Shown: piece after piece, positions 55,520 through 63,511 of the stretch
Layout of the letters: every line of letters starts with the position of its first letter
How positions within the stretch are numbered: position 1 is the stretch's first letter
Source of the DNA: Burkholderiales bacterium
GTDB taxonomy: Bacteria > Pseudomonadota > Gammaproteobacteria > Burkholderiales > SG8-41
Assembly (NCBI GenBank): GCA_019749945.1
Contig: JAIEPF010000006.1
Location: 1 to 64,000, forward strand
Direction: 5' to 3'
DNA length: 64,000 bases
Translations under genes and position numbers: made by a program
Notes under the pieces: generated by a model
What the model was told of the DNA's origin: nothing
The model's input: only the letters and a program-made list of their open reading frames with translations
Database searches by the model: none

Positions 55520-55975
55520 TCAGGCGGAGTTGGAGCCGCCGCTGGCGTGTTTGTTGAATGCGGTAAAAAACTGCTCCGCCATTTTTTTGGCCACACCGTC
55601 GATCAGCCGTGCGCCGACCTGCGCCAGTTTGCCGCCGATGCTGGCTTTGACGCTGTAACTCAGGCGGGTGCCGTCGCCTTCCGGTGCGAGACTGACCTGC
55701 GCCTCGCCCTTGGCGAATCCGGCAACGCCGCCCTGGCCTTCGAACTGCAGCGTGTAGGCATCCGGCGCCTGCACATCGAGTAATGTCATCTTGCCCTTGA
55801 ACCTGGCGCTGACCGGGCCGACCTTGGCAGTCATGGTCAGCAGGTATTCATTGTCCGATTGTTTGTCGATCGAATCGCAGCCGGGGATGCAGGCCATCAG
55901 CACGGCGGTATCGTTCAGCGCATCCCAGGTGGCCTGCTGGGGCAGGGCGATCAGTTGCTCGCCGGTCATTTCCAT
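55520..55975 (-). CDS. CoxG-like SRPBCC family protein
   Basis: 151 residues of the carbon monoxide dehydrogenase subunit G family: GEQLIALPQQATWDALNDT, VLMACIPGCDSI, KVGPVSARFKGKMTLLD and the end GVAKKMAEQFFTAF. These proteins assist molybdenum hydroxylases at the membrane. The catalytic cox genes are absent here. It is divergent from the xdhC-like gene, which handles the same cofactor class. Confidence 0.85.
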   Translation of the reverse strand: MEMTGEQLIALPQQATWDALNDTAVLMACIPGCDSIDKQSDNEYLLTMTAKVGPVSARFKGKMTLLDVQAPDAYTLQFEGQGGVAGFAKGEAQVSLAPEGDGTRLSYSVKASIGGKLAQVGARLIDGVAKKMAEQFFTAFNKHASGGSNSA

Positions 55976-56067
55976 TGCGTTATTTCTCCACGGGTTTACC
56001 CGCCGATGTTACCGCATGCGGCGCGCTACAATAGGGGCATACACAGACTTGGCTCAGAGGTTGGTTT

Positions 56068-57066
56068 ATGGACAGCGTGGATTTACAGGTTATTCGCACC
56101 GCGCGCGACTGGGTGGGCAGCGGCCGCCGCGTGGTGCTGGCGACGGTGATCCGCACCTGGGGTTCCGCGCCGCGGCCGATCGGCGCCCTGTCGGCGATCC
56201 GCGACGACGGCATGGTGGTCGGCTCGGTTTCCGGCGGCTGCGTCGAGGATGACATGATTACCCGCGTCAAAGCGGGGACACTCGCCGAAAACACACCCAC
56301 CACCACCAAGTACGGCGTGTCGGCAGAAGAGGCGCAGCGCTTTGGCCTGCCCTGCGGCGGCACGCTGGAACTGGTGCTTGAGCCGTTGACAGCGGCCAGC
56401 GGCCTCGACGATCTGCTGTCGCGCATTGAACGCCATGAACTGGTGCTGCGCCGGCTCGACATGAAAACCGGCCGCGCCACCACCGGTCCGGCGCAATGGT
56501 CGGATCAACTGGCGTTTGACGGCGCGACGCTGACGACGGTTTACGGTCCGCGCTGGCGACTGCTGATCATCGGCGCCGGCCAGCTGTCGACCTATCTGGC
56601 GCAGATGGCGCAGGCGCTGGATTACCAGGTCACGGTCTGCGATCCGCGCCAGGAATACAGCGAAACCTGGAGCCTGCCCGGCGTGGAGCTGAAGCGCGGC
56701 ATGCCGGACGACGTGGTGACCGCGTTGAACCTCGACGGCCACAGCGCGGTGGTGACGCTGACCCATGATCCCAAGCTCGATGACATGGCGCTGCTCGAGG
56801 CGCTGAAATCGCCGGCGTTTTACATCGGCGCCATCGGTTCGCGGAAAAACAACGACGCGCGCCGCCAGCGGCTTGCCGAGTTCGACCTGTCGCAGGCGGA
56901 GATTGCGCGTCTGCACGGCCCGGTCGGCCTGAAGATCGGCAGCAGGACGCCGCCGGAGATTGCGGTGGCCATCCTCGCCGAGATGACGGCAATCCGTAAC
57001 GGCGTCGATATCAAACGTTTTGTCGAGCCGCCGAAGGCGACCACGGCGGGCTGCGCGGTCGATTAA
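56068..57066 (+). CDS. XdhC/CoxF-family molybdenum cofactor maturation protein
   Basis: 332 residues. The N-terminal XdhC domain (VLATVIRTWGSAPRPIGALSAI, GSVSGGCVEDDMI) is followed by a Rossmann-like C-terminal domain (LLIIGAGQLSTYLAQMA, FYIGAIGSRKN, GLKIGSRTPPEIAVAILAEM). Family members bind molybdenum cofactor and insert its sulfurated form into xanthine-dehydrogenase-type enzymes. Such a client is not in the window. GAGG precedes the ATG. Confidence 0.88.
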   Translation: MDSVDLQVIRTARDWVGSGRRVVLATVIRTWGSAPRPIGALSAIRDDGMVVGSVSGGCVEDDMITRVKAGTLAENTPTTTKYGVSAEEAQRFGLPCGGTLELVLEPLTAASGLDDLLSRIERHELVLRRLDMKTGRATTGPAQWSDQLAFDGATLTTVYGPRWRLLIIGAGQLSTYLAQMAQALDYQVTVCDPRQEYSETWSLPGVELKRGMPDDVVTALNLDGHSAVVTLTHDPKLDDMALLEALKSPAFYIGAIGSRKNNDARRQRLAEFDLSQAEIARLHGPVGLKIGSRTPPEIAVAILAEMTAIRNGVDIKRFVEPPKATTAGCAVD

Positions 57067-57113
57067 GGCCTGTGCCGGTCTGGTGGGGCAGGCGATAACT
57101 CGCAAAAATATCT

Positions 57114-57132
57114 TTTAAAAACAAATAGTTAT
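57114..57132 (+). promoter_or_regulatory. Recurring A/T-rich intergenic motif, copy 3
   Basis: TTTAAAAACAAATAGTTAT, 17 of 19 matches to the copy at 48321. It lies 73 bp upstream of bfd, just before the Fur box. Confidence 0.4.
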
Positions 57133-57163
57133 ATTCACCCTTGCGGATGGTAGGGAATTTACT

Positions 57164-57182
57164 GATAATGATTCTTATTAAG
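57164..57182. promoter_or_regulatory. Fur box upstream of bfd
   Basis: GATAATGATTCTTATTAAG matches about 14 of 19 positions of the E. coli Fur consensus (GATAATGATAATCATTATC), with the first nine perfect. It lies 23 nt before the bfd start and fits repression of bfd when iron is plentiful. Confidence 0.75.
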
Positions 57183-57205
57183 TTAAGAGTTATCATTCAG
57201 ATCCC

Positions 57206-57403
57206 ATGTATATCTGTGTCTGCAACGGCGTCACCGAACGCGAAATTCGCTCCAGCATCGAGGCCGGTGCGCGCTCCCTTGACGATCTGCAACGCGAACT
57301 GGGCGTCGCTTCCGGCTGCGGCCAGTGCAAGCAGGAGGCCAAATGCCTGCTGCGCGAAGTGCGTCGCGAGTGTTTGTTTGCCAGCACGCTGCAGGCTGCG
57401 TAA
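57206..57403 (+). CDS. bfd: Bacterioferritin-associated ferredoxin
   Basis: 65 residues with a [2Fe-2S] cluster site Cys4, Cys6, Cys38 and Cys41 (ICVCNGVTERE, SGCGQCKQE). Bfd reduces the iron core of bacterioferritin so that it can be mobilised. It lies 185 bp ahead of bfr on the same strand and behind a Fur box. Confidence 0.94.
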   Translation: MYICVCNGVTEREIRSSIEAGARSLDDLQRELGVASGCGQCKQEAKCLLREVRRECLFASTLQAA

Positions 57404-57588
57404 ACCGCAGCCGCTGTTCGCTGTTCTTCCCCGCGTTGCTTTCGTTTTTCGTAACTCCGGCTTTTGCCGTAACGCCGGCTTCTGTCTTGTGCGGTTAGCT
57501 GAGACCTATTTGCGTCTCGGTTCTCATTCTCGGAATGGCCTTGTGCCTGTGCTAGGCTGACGCATCATTTTACGTGCGAGGTACGACC

Positions 57589-58071
57589 ATGAAGGGCGAC
57601 AAAAAAGTCATCAGCCATCTGAACAAAATACTGGTTAACGAACTGACGGCAATCAACCAGTACTTCCTGCATGCCCGCATGTTCAAGAACTGGGGGCTAA
57701 AAAAACTCGGCGAACACGAGTATCACGAGTCCATCGACGAGATGAAACACGCCGACAAACTGGTCGAGCGCATCCTGTTCCTCGAAGGGCTGCCCAACCT
57801 GCAGCAGTTGAACAAGCTGATGATCGGCGAGAACGTCAAGGAATGCCTGGAGTGCGACCTCAAGTCTGAAATGCACGCGCATCCGATGCTGAAGGATGCG
57901 ATTGCCTGCTGCGAAGAGACCGGTGACTATATCTCCCGCGAATTGTTCGAGGACATCCTCGAATCCGAGGAAGAACACATCGACTGGATCGAAACCCAGC
58001 TCGATCTGATCGGCAAGGTCGGCATCCAGAACTACATGCAGTCGCAGATGGGCGAGGGCAGCGCTTCGTAA
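57589..58071 (+). CDS. bfr: Bacterioferritin
   Basis: A 24-mer iron store. Ferroxidase ligands are all present at canonical numbers: Glu18, Glu51, His54, Glu94, Glu127 and His130. The heme ligand Met52 is also present. It is 160 residues long. The start ATG gives [15 protein letters not shown] with GAGG about 7 nt upstream; a longer reading from 57574 is unlikely. Confidence 0.97.
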   Translation: MKGDKKVISHLNKILVNELTAINQYFLHARMFKNWGLKKLGEHEYHESIDEMKHADKLVERILFLEGLPNLQQLNKLMIGENVKECLECDLKSEMHAHPMLKDAIACCEETGDYISRELFEDILESEEEHIDWIETQLDLIGKVGIQNYMQSQMGEGSAS

Positions 58072-58446
58072 GGCTGCATGTGTCATGCCGGGGGCATCGT
58101 CTGCCTCGTTTCCTGCCCTTGAAACTCAGAATTTATCCAGATTCATTGAGTGTGTGCGGGGCCTGAGTGTTTTATATCAAAGTCATGCATTAGCCAGTTT
58201 TCCGCGGTCAATGTCCTTGCGCAGAAACGTGTGGCAGGGACGGGGTGGCCCGGTTTTCCGCAACTGCGATGCGCCTTATTTTTAAATAAAAATGATTCCC
58301 ATTCCATATTTTCCGTGCTAATATTTCATTTCTTTAATCTGCCAGCCAGTTAGCAGTGAGGTAGTCAGCCGCCGTTTCTGCTGACTATCAATGTAACGCC
58401 GCTTGCGAGCCCGCCAAAAGTCCGTTGATATTTTTTGGAGAGCTCC
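58072..58446. other. 375-bp gap before the TonB receptor gene
   Basis: No gene is visible; two short open frames lack ribosome binding sites. The right third is AT-rich, carries the Fur-like site at 58288 and probably contains the receptor promoter. Confidence 0.55.
58288..58305. promoter_or_regulatory. Fur-like site upstream of the TonB-dependent receptor
   Basis: AAAAATGATTCCCATTCC keeps the ATGAT and CATT cores of the Fur box and matches about 11 of 19 consensus positions. It lies about 140 bp before the receptor start in an AT-rich promoter region. Confidence 0.5.
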
Positions 58447-60561
58447 ATGCATCGATACCGTCAAAAAAATCTGGTTGCAATGACTGCCTTGGCTTGCGCA
58501 ATCGTTGGCGCGAGTACATGCGCGCGCGCAGCGGCTGCCACACCCGGCGACGCCCAGGAAAAAACGCTGGGTACAGTAACCGTCGAAGGAATCCAAAGCG
58601 CCGACCCCTTGATTACGCAGTCAAGCCCCGCCTCCGTTGGCAAGAGCAATGTCAGTGTTCAAGACACGCCGTTTGCGATTTCTGTAATTGATGTGGAGCA
58701 GATACGTGAAACTGGCGCAAAGAACGTGCAGGATGCGCTGCTGTATAGCTCCGGGGTATATGCGGGACGATATGGCTTCGACACTCGCGGAGACTGGGCT
58801 GCGGTCCGGGGCTTGGCCACCGCAACCTATCAGGACGGTTTGCGTCGCATCTATGGTTTTTACAACAATGTCCGCCCTGAAATTTACTCCCTCGACAAGG
58901 TCGAGGTTCTGAAAGGACCTGCCTCTGTTCTGTATGGCCAGGCTGAACTTGGTGGGATTGTTAACACCGTAACCAAGCGCCCCCAGAAAACCGCATCCAA
59001 AGAAATCGAGGTGCAATTTGGCTCATACAATCGAAAACAAGTTGCTGCGGATTTAACGGGACCTATCGACAAGGAAGGCACGTTGCTCTATCGATTGGTT
59101 ACCCTTGGCCGGGAAAGCAATACACAAGTCGATTTTGTAAACGATGATGCGCGGTTGCTCATGCCATCGCTGACCTGGCGCCCCAATTCAGACACGAGCG
59201 TTACGGTGCAATATACCTACCAGGAAAACAAGACGAAGGTTTCATCCCAGTTTTTGCCGCAAAAAGGCACCCTTTCTCCCGCGCCATTGGGGCGGATTCC
59301 AAGCAGTCGGTTTGCCGGGGAGCCGGGTTGGGATCGCTACGATACAGAATTGCACGAATTTGCCGTATTTGCCGAGCAGAAGTTATCACAAGACTGGAAA
59401 CTGGTCGCCAATATTCGCCAATCGAATTCCACAGGCATCACGCGGGAAATTTACACCGTGGTAGGGGCTATCCCGACTGATGCCGGAAACATCGCACGAA
59501 CCATCCATACGGCGGATCGAAAAACCGACGTCTTCGCAAGTGATATTCGGCTGGAAGGCGGTTTCAAGCTGGGGCCGACCAAGCATTCGATCGCATTCGG
59601 CGTTGATCACCAGGATGCGCTGTGGAAAGAACATAACTACTCGTCCTCTACGCTTCCGGGTACTTTTAACGTTTACAACCCGGTTTATTCAAACTTCGTA
59701 AATGAAGCTGCGCTTGCGTGGAGTGACCGTCCGGATAACAAAATCGTTCAGACAGGCACCTATTTGATGGATCACATCGAGTGGGGAGCTTGGGTTCTAT
59801 CCGGCGCACTTCGTTATGACGACAATGAGAACACCATTCTCAATGTTGGTACCACGCCGAATTCCATTGTGAATAATACGGCGACAACCGGGCGGTTAGG
59901 TTTGATGTATCGGTTTCAGAATGGAATATCCCCCTACGCAAGTTATTCCGAAGCATTCGTGCCCAATCTGGGAACGGATGGCACTTCCAGTGCCAGCTAT
60001 CTGAAGCCGACCACGGGCAAGCAGCAAGAGGTGGGCGTCAAGTATCTGGCTGATTCCGGCAAGACATCAGCCGCGTTTGCCTGGTTTGATATTCAGGAAA
60101 CGAATCGTGTGGTTCAGGGAACCACGCCGGGTGGTGTGGAGCAGGTTGGCGCTGTCATCCAGGGTTGGGAGGCTGAACTGAGAAAACGGATTGGCGCATT
60201 CGAATTCATGGCGAATTACATGAACATTGAGGCCATTAATGACGGTACGAAGAGGCGACTGAGCTCGGTCGCTGAAAAAGCCGGCTCGGCGTGGGGGCAG
60301 TATCTGTTCGGGAATGGGTGGCGAATGGGTCTTGGTGCTCGCTATACCGGTAACGTAACAGGCGCCAACAGCCTCCCCGTGGTCCCGTCGGTAATGCTGT
60401 ATGACGCCATGATCGGGTATGGCGTAGGAAAGTGGGACTTAAGGTTTGATGTGAAAAATCTGGCTGACAAAGAATACATCTCGTGGTGCCGGCGCCAAGA
60501 TGGCGACTGTGGCTACGGTGAACGCCTGAGTGCAGCGTTGACCGCGCGGTACCGGTTCTGA
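58447..60561 (+). CDS. TonB-dependent siderophore receptor
   Basis: Outer-membrane receptor of 704 residues. Signal peptide (LVAMTALACAIVGASTCARAA), then a plug domain (TPFAISVIDVEQIRETGAKNVQDALLY, VEVLKGPASVLYGQAELGGIVNTVTKRP) and a beta-barrel ending in the aromatic LSAALTARYRF. The plug and the FhuA/FpvA-like style point to a ferric siderophore, without identity. The chosen ATG has GGAG about 6 nt upstream. GC content is lower than in neighbouring genes, which suggests transfer. Confidence 0.93.
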   Translation: MHRYRQKNLVAMTALACAIVGASTCARAAAATPGDAQEKTLGTVTVEGIQSADPLITQSSPASVGKSNVSVQDTPFAISVIDVEQIRETGAKNVQDALLYSSGVYAGRYGFDTRGDWAAVRGLATATYQDGLRRIYGFYNNVRPEIYSLDKVEVLKGPASVLYGQAELGGIVNTVTKRPQKTASKEIEVQFGSYNRKQVAADLTGPIDKEGTLLYRLVTLGRESNTQVDFVNDDARLLMPSLTWRPNSDTSVTVQYTYQENKTKVSSQFLPQKGTLSPAPLGRIPSSRFAGEPGWDRYDTELHEFAVFAEQKLSQDWKLVANIRQSNSTGITREIYTVVGAIPTDAGNIARTIHTADRKTDVFASDIRLEGGFKLGPTKHSIAFGVDHQDALWKEHNYSSSTLPGTFNVYNPVYSNFVNEAALAWSDRPDNKIVQTGTYLMDHIEWGAWVLSGALRYDDNENTILNVGTTPNSIVNNTATTGRLGLMYRFQNGISPYASYSEAFVPNLGTDGTSSASYLKPTTGKQQEVGVKYLADSGKTSAAFAWFDIQETNRVVQGTTPGGVEQVGAVIQGWEAELRKRIGAFEFMANYMNIEAINDGTKRRLSSVAEKAGSAWGQYLFGNGWRMGLGARYTGNVTGANSLPVVPSVMLYDAMIGYGVGKWDLRFDVKNLADKEYISWCRRQDGDCGYGERLSAALTARYRF

Positions 60562-60653
60562 TCTTTCTTCCCGTTCATCACGGGAATAACCGGAGTCGGG
60601 GTTGTAAGGGGCGGGTCGGGCGTTGTTGCAAAAGGCCGAACAGCATGCGCAAC
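60562..60653. other. Start of the 315-bp gap after the TonB receptor
   Basis: I see nothing functional here. The rest of the gap (60654-60830) holds the peroxidase gene remnants listed next. Confidence 0.5.
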
Positions 60654-60830
60654 TCATCCAGAGCGGTTGATCACTGCATCGAGATTCAATCGGATGTCTT
60701 TGGCGTAGGCGCAACGCCGGCTTCTTTTCATGCACGCCAAGCGAGCCGATCAGAGCGCCGGTGACATCGGCGAATGACCGGTAACGCTGAATGTCTCGAG
60801 TTTGTCGCCTGTGGTTTTTATGCTTGCCAT
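60654..60830 (-). pseudogene. Remnant of an ahpC-ahpD peroxidase locus
   Basis: Read on the minus strand, an ATG with AAAGAGAT upstream opens MASIKTTGDKLETFSVTG, the N-terminus of a family of AhpC-type peroxiredoxins, and stops after 26 codons. In the same frame, 40 bp further on, comes AYAKDIRLNLDAVINRSG (60654-60710), which matches the AhpD N-terminal region (EYAKDIKLNL). The simplest reading is a large internal deletion that fused the start of ahpC to a piece of ahpD. Neither fragment can be functional. Family identity is from memory of these N-termini. Confidence 0.6.
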
Positions 60831-60876
60831 ATCTCTTTGTGCTGCGGGGTGGTTGACAACGATAGGAATGTGAGGT

Positions 60877-61143
60877 TCAGTTGGGCAGCTTGTGCTGACG
60901 GTCGAGCACGCTGCGCATGGCGATCATGGCTTCCCATTCCCTGACGGATTGGGTGGCGGCCAGGCGTACCGGATCCGGTAAACGTGCATCGGAAGCGACG
61001 AAGTTCAGATGTGCCGTGATCGAGTCCGCCATGGTCCGGCAATCGACCATCGGGAAACGTACCAGCATGTACAGCAGCGCGGCAATGGCATATTCCGGGT
61101 GGCGCGAATAATCAGGATCCGGGCGTGATGTGTTTTGAGACAT
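60877..61143 (-). CDS. Small helical protein, paralogue of the protein at 61831
   Basis: 88 residues with no known family. The middle (YAIAALLYMLVRFPMVDCRTMADSITAHL, then PDPVRLAATQSVREWEAM) follows the same pattern as the gene on the other side of the S4-like gene. It starts 30 bp after that gene and is probably the last gene of the iron operon. Function is unknown. Confidence 0.65.
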   Translation of the reverse strand: MSQNTSRPDPDYSRHPEYAIAALLYMLVRFPMVDCRTMADSITAHLNFVASDARLPDPVRLAATQSVREWEAMIAMRSVLDRQHKLPN

Positions 61144-61173
61144 GGTGATCTCCTGAGTGGACGACGGGCTGGT

Positions 61174-61788
61174 TTACATGCGCTGGGTGTAGTACTCGAC
61201 GACCTGCTGAATTTCGATCGGGAGAGGCACTTCATCCGCCATCGGCAGGCGCGTGATACGTGCGGTTTTCGCGGCCTCGTTGAATTCCAGCCATTCCGGT
61301 CGTTGCAGCGGCAGGTTCGTCAGCGCATCTATGACCGCGGGAATCTGCAAGGCCCTGCTCTTGATTGAAATCTGGTCACCGGCGCGGATGCGGATCGAGG
61401 CGATGGTCGCGGCGCGGCCGTTGAGCAGCACATGGCGGTGGTTGACCAGCTGGCGCGCGGCGATCAGCGTCGGGGCAAAACCTGCACGAAATACAAAATT
61501 GTCGAGCCGCCGCTCCAGCAGTTCCAGCATCGTGGCGCCGGTATTGCCTTTGGCGCCGCGCGCTTCGGCCATGACGCGACGCATCTGCCGTTCGGAGAGA
61601 CCGTAGTTGTATTTCAATTTCTGTTTTTCACGCAGCTGTTTGCCGAATTCCGATTTGCGGGTGGCGAACAGGCGCGCGCCGTGCTGGCCTGGCGGATGCG
61701 GGCGGTTCTCGATGGATTTGCGTGACAATCCCGGCAGTTCGGTGCCGAGGGCGCGCATGACTCTGAGGCGGGGGCCGGTATAACGCAT
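61174..61788 (-). CDS. rpsD: Second 30S ribosomal protein S4-like protein
   Basis: A 204-residue S4 homologue, full length: YTGPRLRVMRALGTELPG, PPGQHGAR, LREKQKLKYNYGLSERQMRR, then the S4 RNA-binding domain LDNFVFRAGFAPTLIAARQLV and HVLLNGRAATIASIRI. It contains no Cys. It lies in an iron-uptake operon rather than in the rpsM-rpsK-rpsD-rpoA operon where the primary betaproteobacterial gene normally sits, so it is probably an accessory paralogue. The primary copy is not in the window, so this is inference. Confidence 0.88.
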   Translation of the reverse strand: MRYTGPRLRVMRALGTELPGLSRKSIENRPHPPGQHGARLFATRKSEFGKQLREKQKLKYNYGLSERQMRRVMAEARGAKGNTGATMLELLERRLDNFVFRAGFAPTLIAARQLVNHRHVLLNGRAATIASIRIRAGDQISIKSRALQIPAVIDALTNLPLQRPEWLEFNEAAKTARITRLPMADEVPLPIEIQQVVEYYTQRM

Positions 61789-61830
61789 GGCGTGGATTCC
61801 TAGTGTGTGGTGATGAGAAAGGTCGCTTAC

Positions 61831-62118
61831 TTAGTACAGTGAGCAGGCAGCAGGCTCTGGCGCGCCCAGCACGGCGGCTTTACGCGTGACTAGTTCACGT
61901 TCTGCGCCGATGTGCTCCCAGTCGGCCTGCAGCTTGCGGCAGGTTTCGCGCAGGTCGTCGGGTACCGACGGGTCCGGGTGGTTTGCGATGAGTTCAAGCT
62001 GCTGCATCACCATGCGGCAGATGGTCGGGCAACCGCTCCGGGCGTAGCGGGTGGTCAGGTACAGCGCCGCCGCATACAGCGTTGCGGGGCAGGGTGTTGC
62101 GGGTTTCCGGTTTTGCAT
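61831..62118 (-). CDS. Small helical protein, paralogue of the protein at 60877
   Basis: 95 residues. LYAAALYLTTRYARSGCPTICRMVMQQL followed by PDPSVPDDLRETCRKLQADWEHI aligns with the protein at 60877 in the order Tyr-Ala-Ala-Leu-Tyr, Arg-Tyr/Phe, Cys, Pro-Asp, Arg and Trp-Glu. It lies 42 bp before the S4-like gene and 79 bp after the PepSY gene. Function is unknown; a shared role with its paralogue is inferred. Confidence 0.65.
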   Translation of the reverse strand: MQNRKPATPCPATLYAAALYLTTRYARSGCPTICRMVMQQLELIANHPDPSVPDDLRETCRKLQADWEHIGAERELVTRKAAVLGAPEPAACSLY

Positions 62119-62197
62119 CGTGTAGCTTCCTGGCGATTGGAATGACCGGGGCTGGCTGGCGCATGGTGCGCGGGCTGGCGGTTGGTTGCGGATTTTT

Positions 62198-63424
62198 CTA
62201 GACGGCGGCTCCTGCCGAATCGCCGGTGCCGCGTTTGACGATGGTTTCCTCGGCGTACCGCGCCCTGCGTTTGCGAACCCAGATCACCACGCCGGTCACG
62301 GACAGCATCGCGACGATGATGCCCATGATTGATATTAGGATGCGGCCGGGAATGCCGGCGATGCGCCCTGAGTGCAGCGGAAACTGCAACTGCACGAACA
62401 CGTCCGCGGCAGTTCCTTTCCATGGCACGCGTTCGCCCAGCACCCTGCCGTCGGCGCCGTCGATGTAGATCGACTTGACGCCCATGCCGCCGCTGCCGTG
62501 GTCATTACCGGGTTCGTAGAAGCGCGCGCCGTAGATGCCGAACCGCTGCGCGTAGAAAATGCTGCCGACGGGTTCAGGCCAGCCGCGTGCCGATGCCTCT
62601 GCCTCTGCTCTGGTGATGGCGTCGGCAAAGGGCACTTTTGGCGCAATCGGCTGATGCCTGGGGCGCAACGGGCGGGTGGTGAACGGCGTCGGTGTCAGTT
62701 CCGAAAACGTGGCCAGCAGCGGGCGGAATATCTCGTTGTTCAGGTTCAGCGACACCGCGGTCAGCGCGAGGATGAACAGCAGCATCCAAGTCCACAGGGC
62801 GCCGGCGCGGTGGAGGTCAAAATTCAGCCGGTAGCCGCCGGCACGCCAGCGCACAGCGAAGGATTTTGTCCACACACTCGGGTTCGGGAATGAAATAAGC
62901 AGCGCAAAGAAGCAGTCGAGCAGCCAGACCACGCCGACGATGCCCATGAACCAGATGCCCCAGCGGTCGACGCCGCCCATTTCGGGGATGTGCAGGCTGT
63001 AGTGCAGCTTGTAGAGAAAGGACATCAGGTGTTCGCGGTCGAGGGCGACCTTGCCCCATTCGCGACTGCCCAGAGTTTTGCCGGTGACCGGGTCAACGAA
63101 CACCTGGTTGTAGCCGGGCTCGAACAGGCGCCCGGTTGCGGGATTGACGCGTGGTTGCACGCCGAACACCAGCGTATGGCCTTCCTCGTACTGCAGCGGC
63201 ACGAAAGTGACCCGTACGCGGGGATCCGCGGCCTCGATGCTGCGTACCAGATCGAGCGGCGCCTTGACGGCGCCGCGGCTGGAGGTTTCGAACAGCCGGC
63301 TGTTCAGCCACTCGTCGATTTCGTGATCCCACGAAATGATCGCACCCGTCAGTCCGGCGACAAACAGGAACATCGCGGTGGCTAGTCCGCACCAGCGGTG
63401 AATGACGACCCAGATTGCACGCAT
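62198..63424 (-). CDS. PepSY-associated transmembrane protein
   Basis: 408 residues with four helices. The first is VIHRWCGLATAMFLFVAGLTGAII (residues 8-31), followed by a PepSY domain, then WGIWFMGIVGVVWLLDCFFALL, LWTWMLLFILALTAVSLN and a last helix with HSGRIAGIPGRILIS before a basic tail. Such proteins lie beside TonB receptors and are thought to reduce ferric siderophores at the inner membrane. The position next to FTR1 fits iron uptake. Confidence 0.9.
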   Translation of the reverse strand: MRAIWVVIHRWCGLATAMFLFVAGLTGAIISWDHEIDEWLNSRLFETSSRGAVKAPLDLVRSIEAADPRVRVTFVPLQYEEGHTLVFGVQPRVNPATGRLFEPGYNQVFVDPVTGKTLGSREWGKVALDREHLMSFLYKLHYSLHIPEMGGVDRWGIWFMGIVGVVWLLDCFFALLISFPNPSVWTKSFAVRWRAGGYRLNFDLHRAGALWTWMLLFILALTAVSLNLNNEIFRPLLATFSELTPTPFTTRPLRPRHQPIAPKVPFADAITRAEAEASARGWPEPVGSIFYAQRFGIYGARFYEPGNDHGSGGMGVKSIYIDGADGRVLGERVPWKGTAADVFVQLQFPLHSGRIAGIPGRILISIMGIIVAMLSVTGVVIWVRKRRARYAEETIVKRGTGDSAGAAV

Positions 63425-63511
63425 GTCTTGTTTCCCCTTTTTACGGTCTCGCGTTACCGGGGGCTGGCTGGCGCTGTGCGCGTGGCTGGCGGAGTATTGC
63501 GGATGAGTGAA

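Noticed and set aside
55520..57066. A carbon monoxide dehydrogenase operon
   Set aside because: Only CoxG-like and XdhC/CoxF-like accessory genes are present, in divergent order. The catalytic coxM, coxS and coxL genes are absent.
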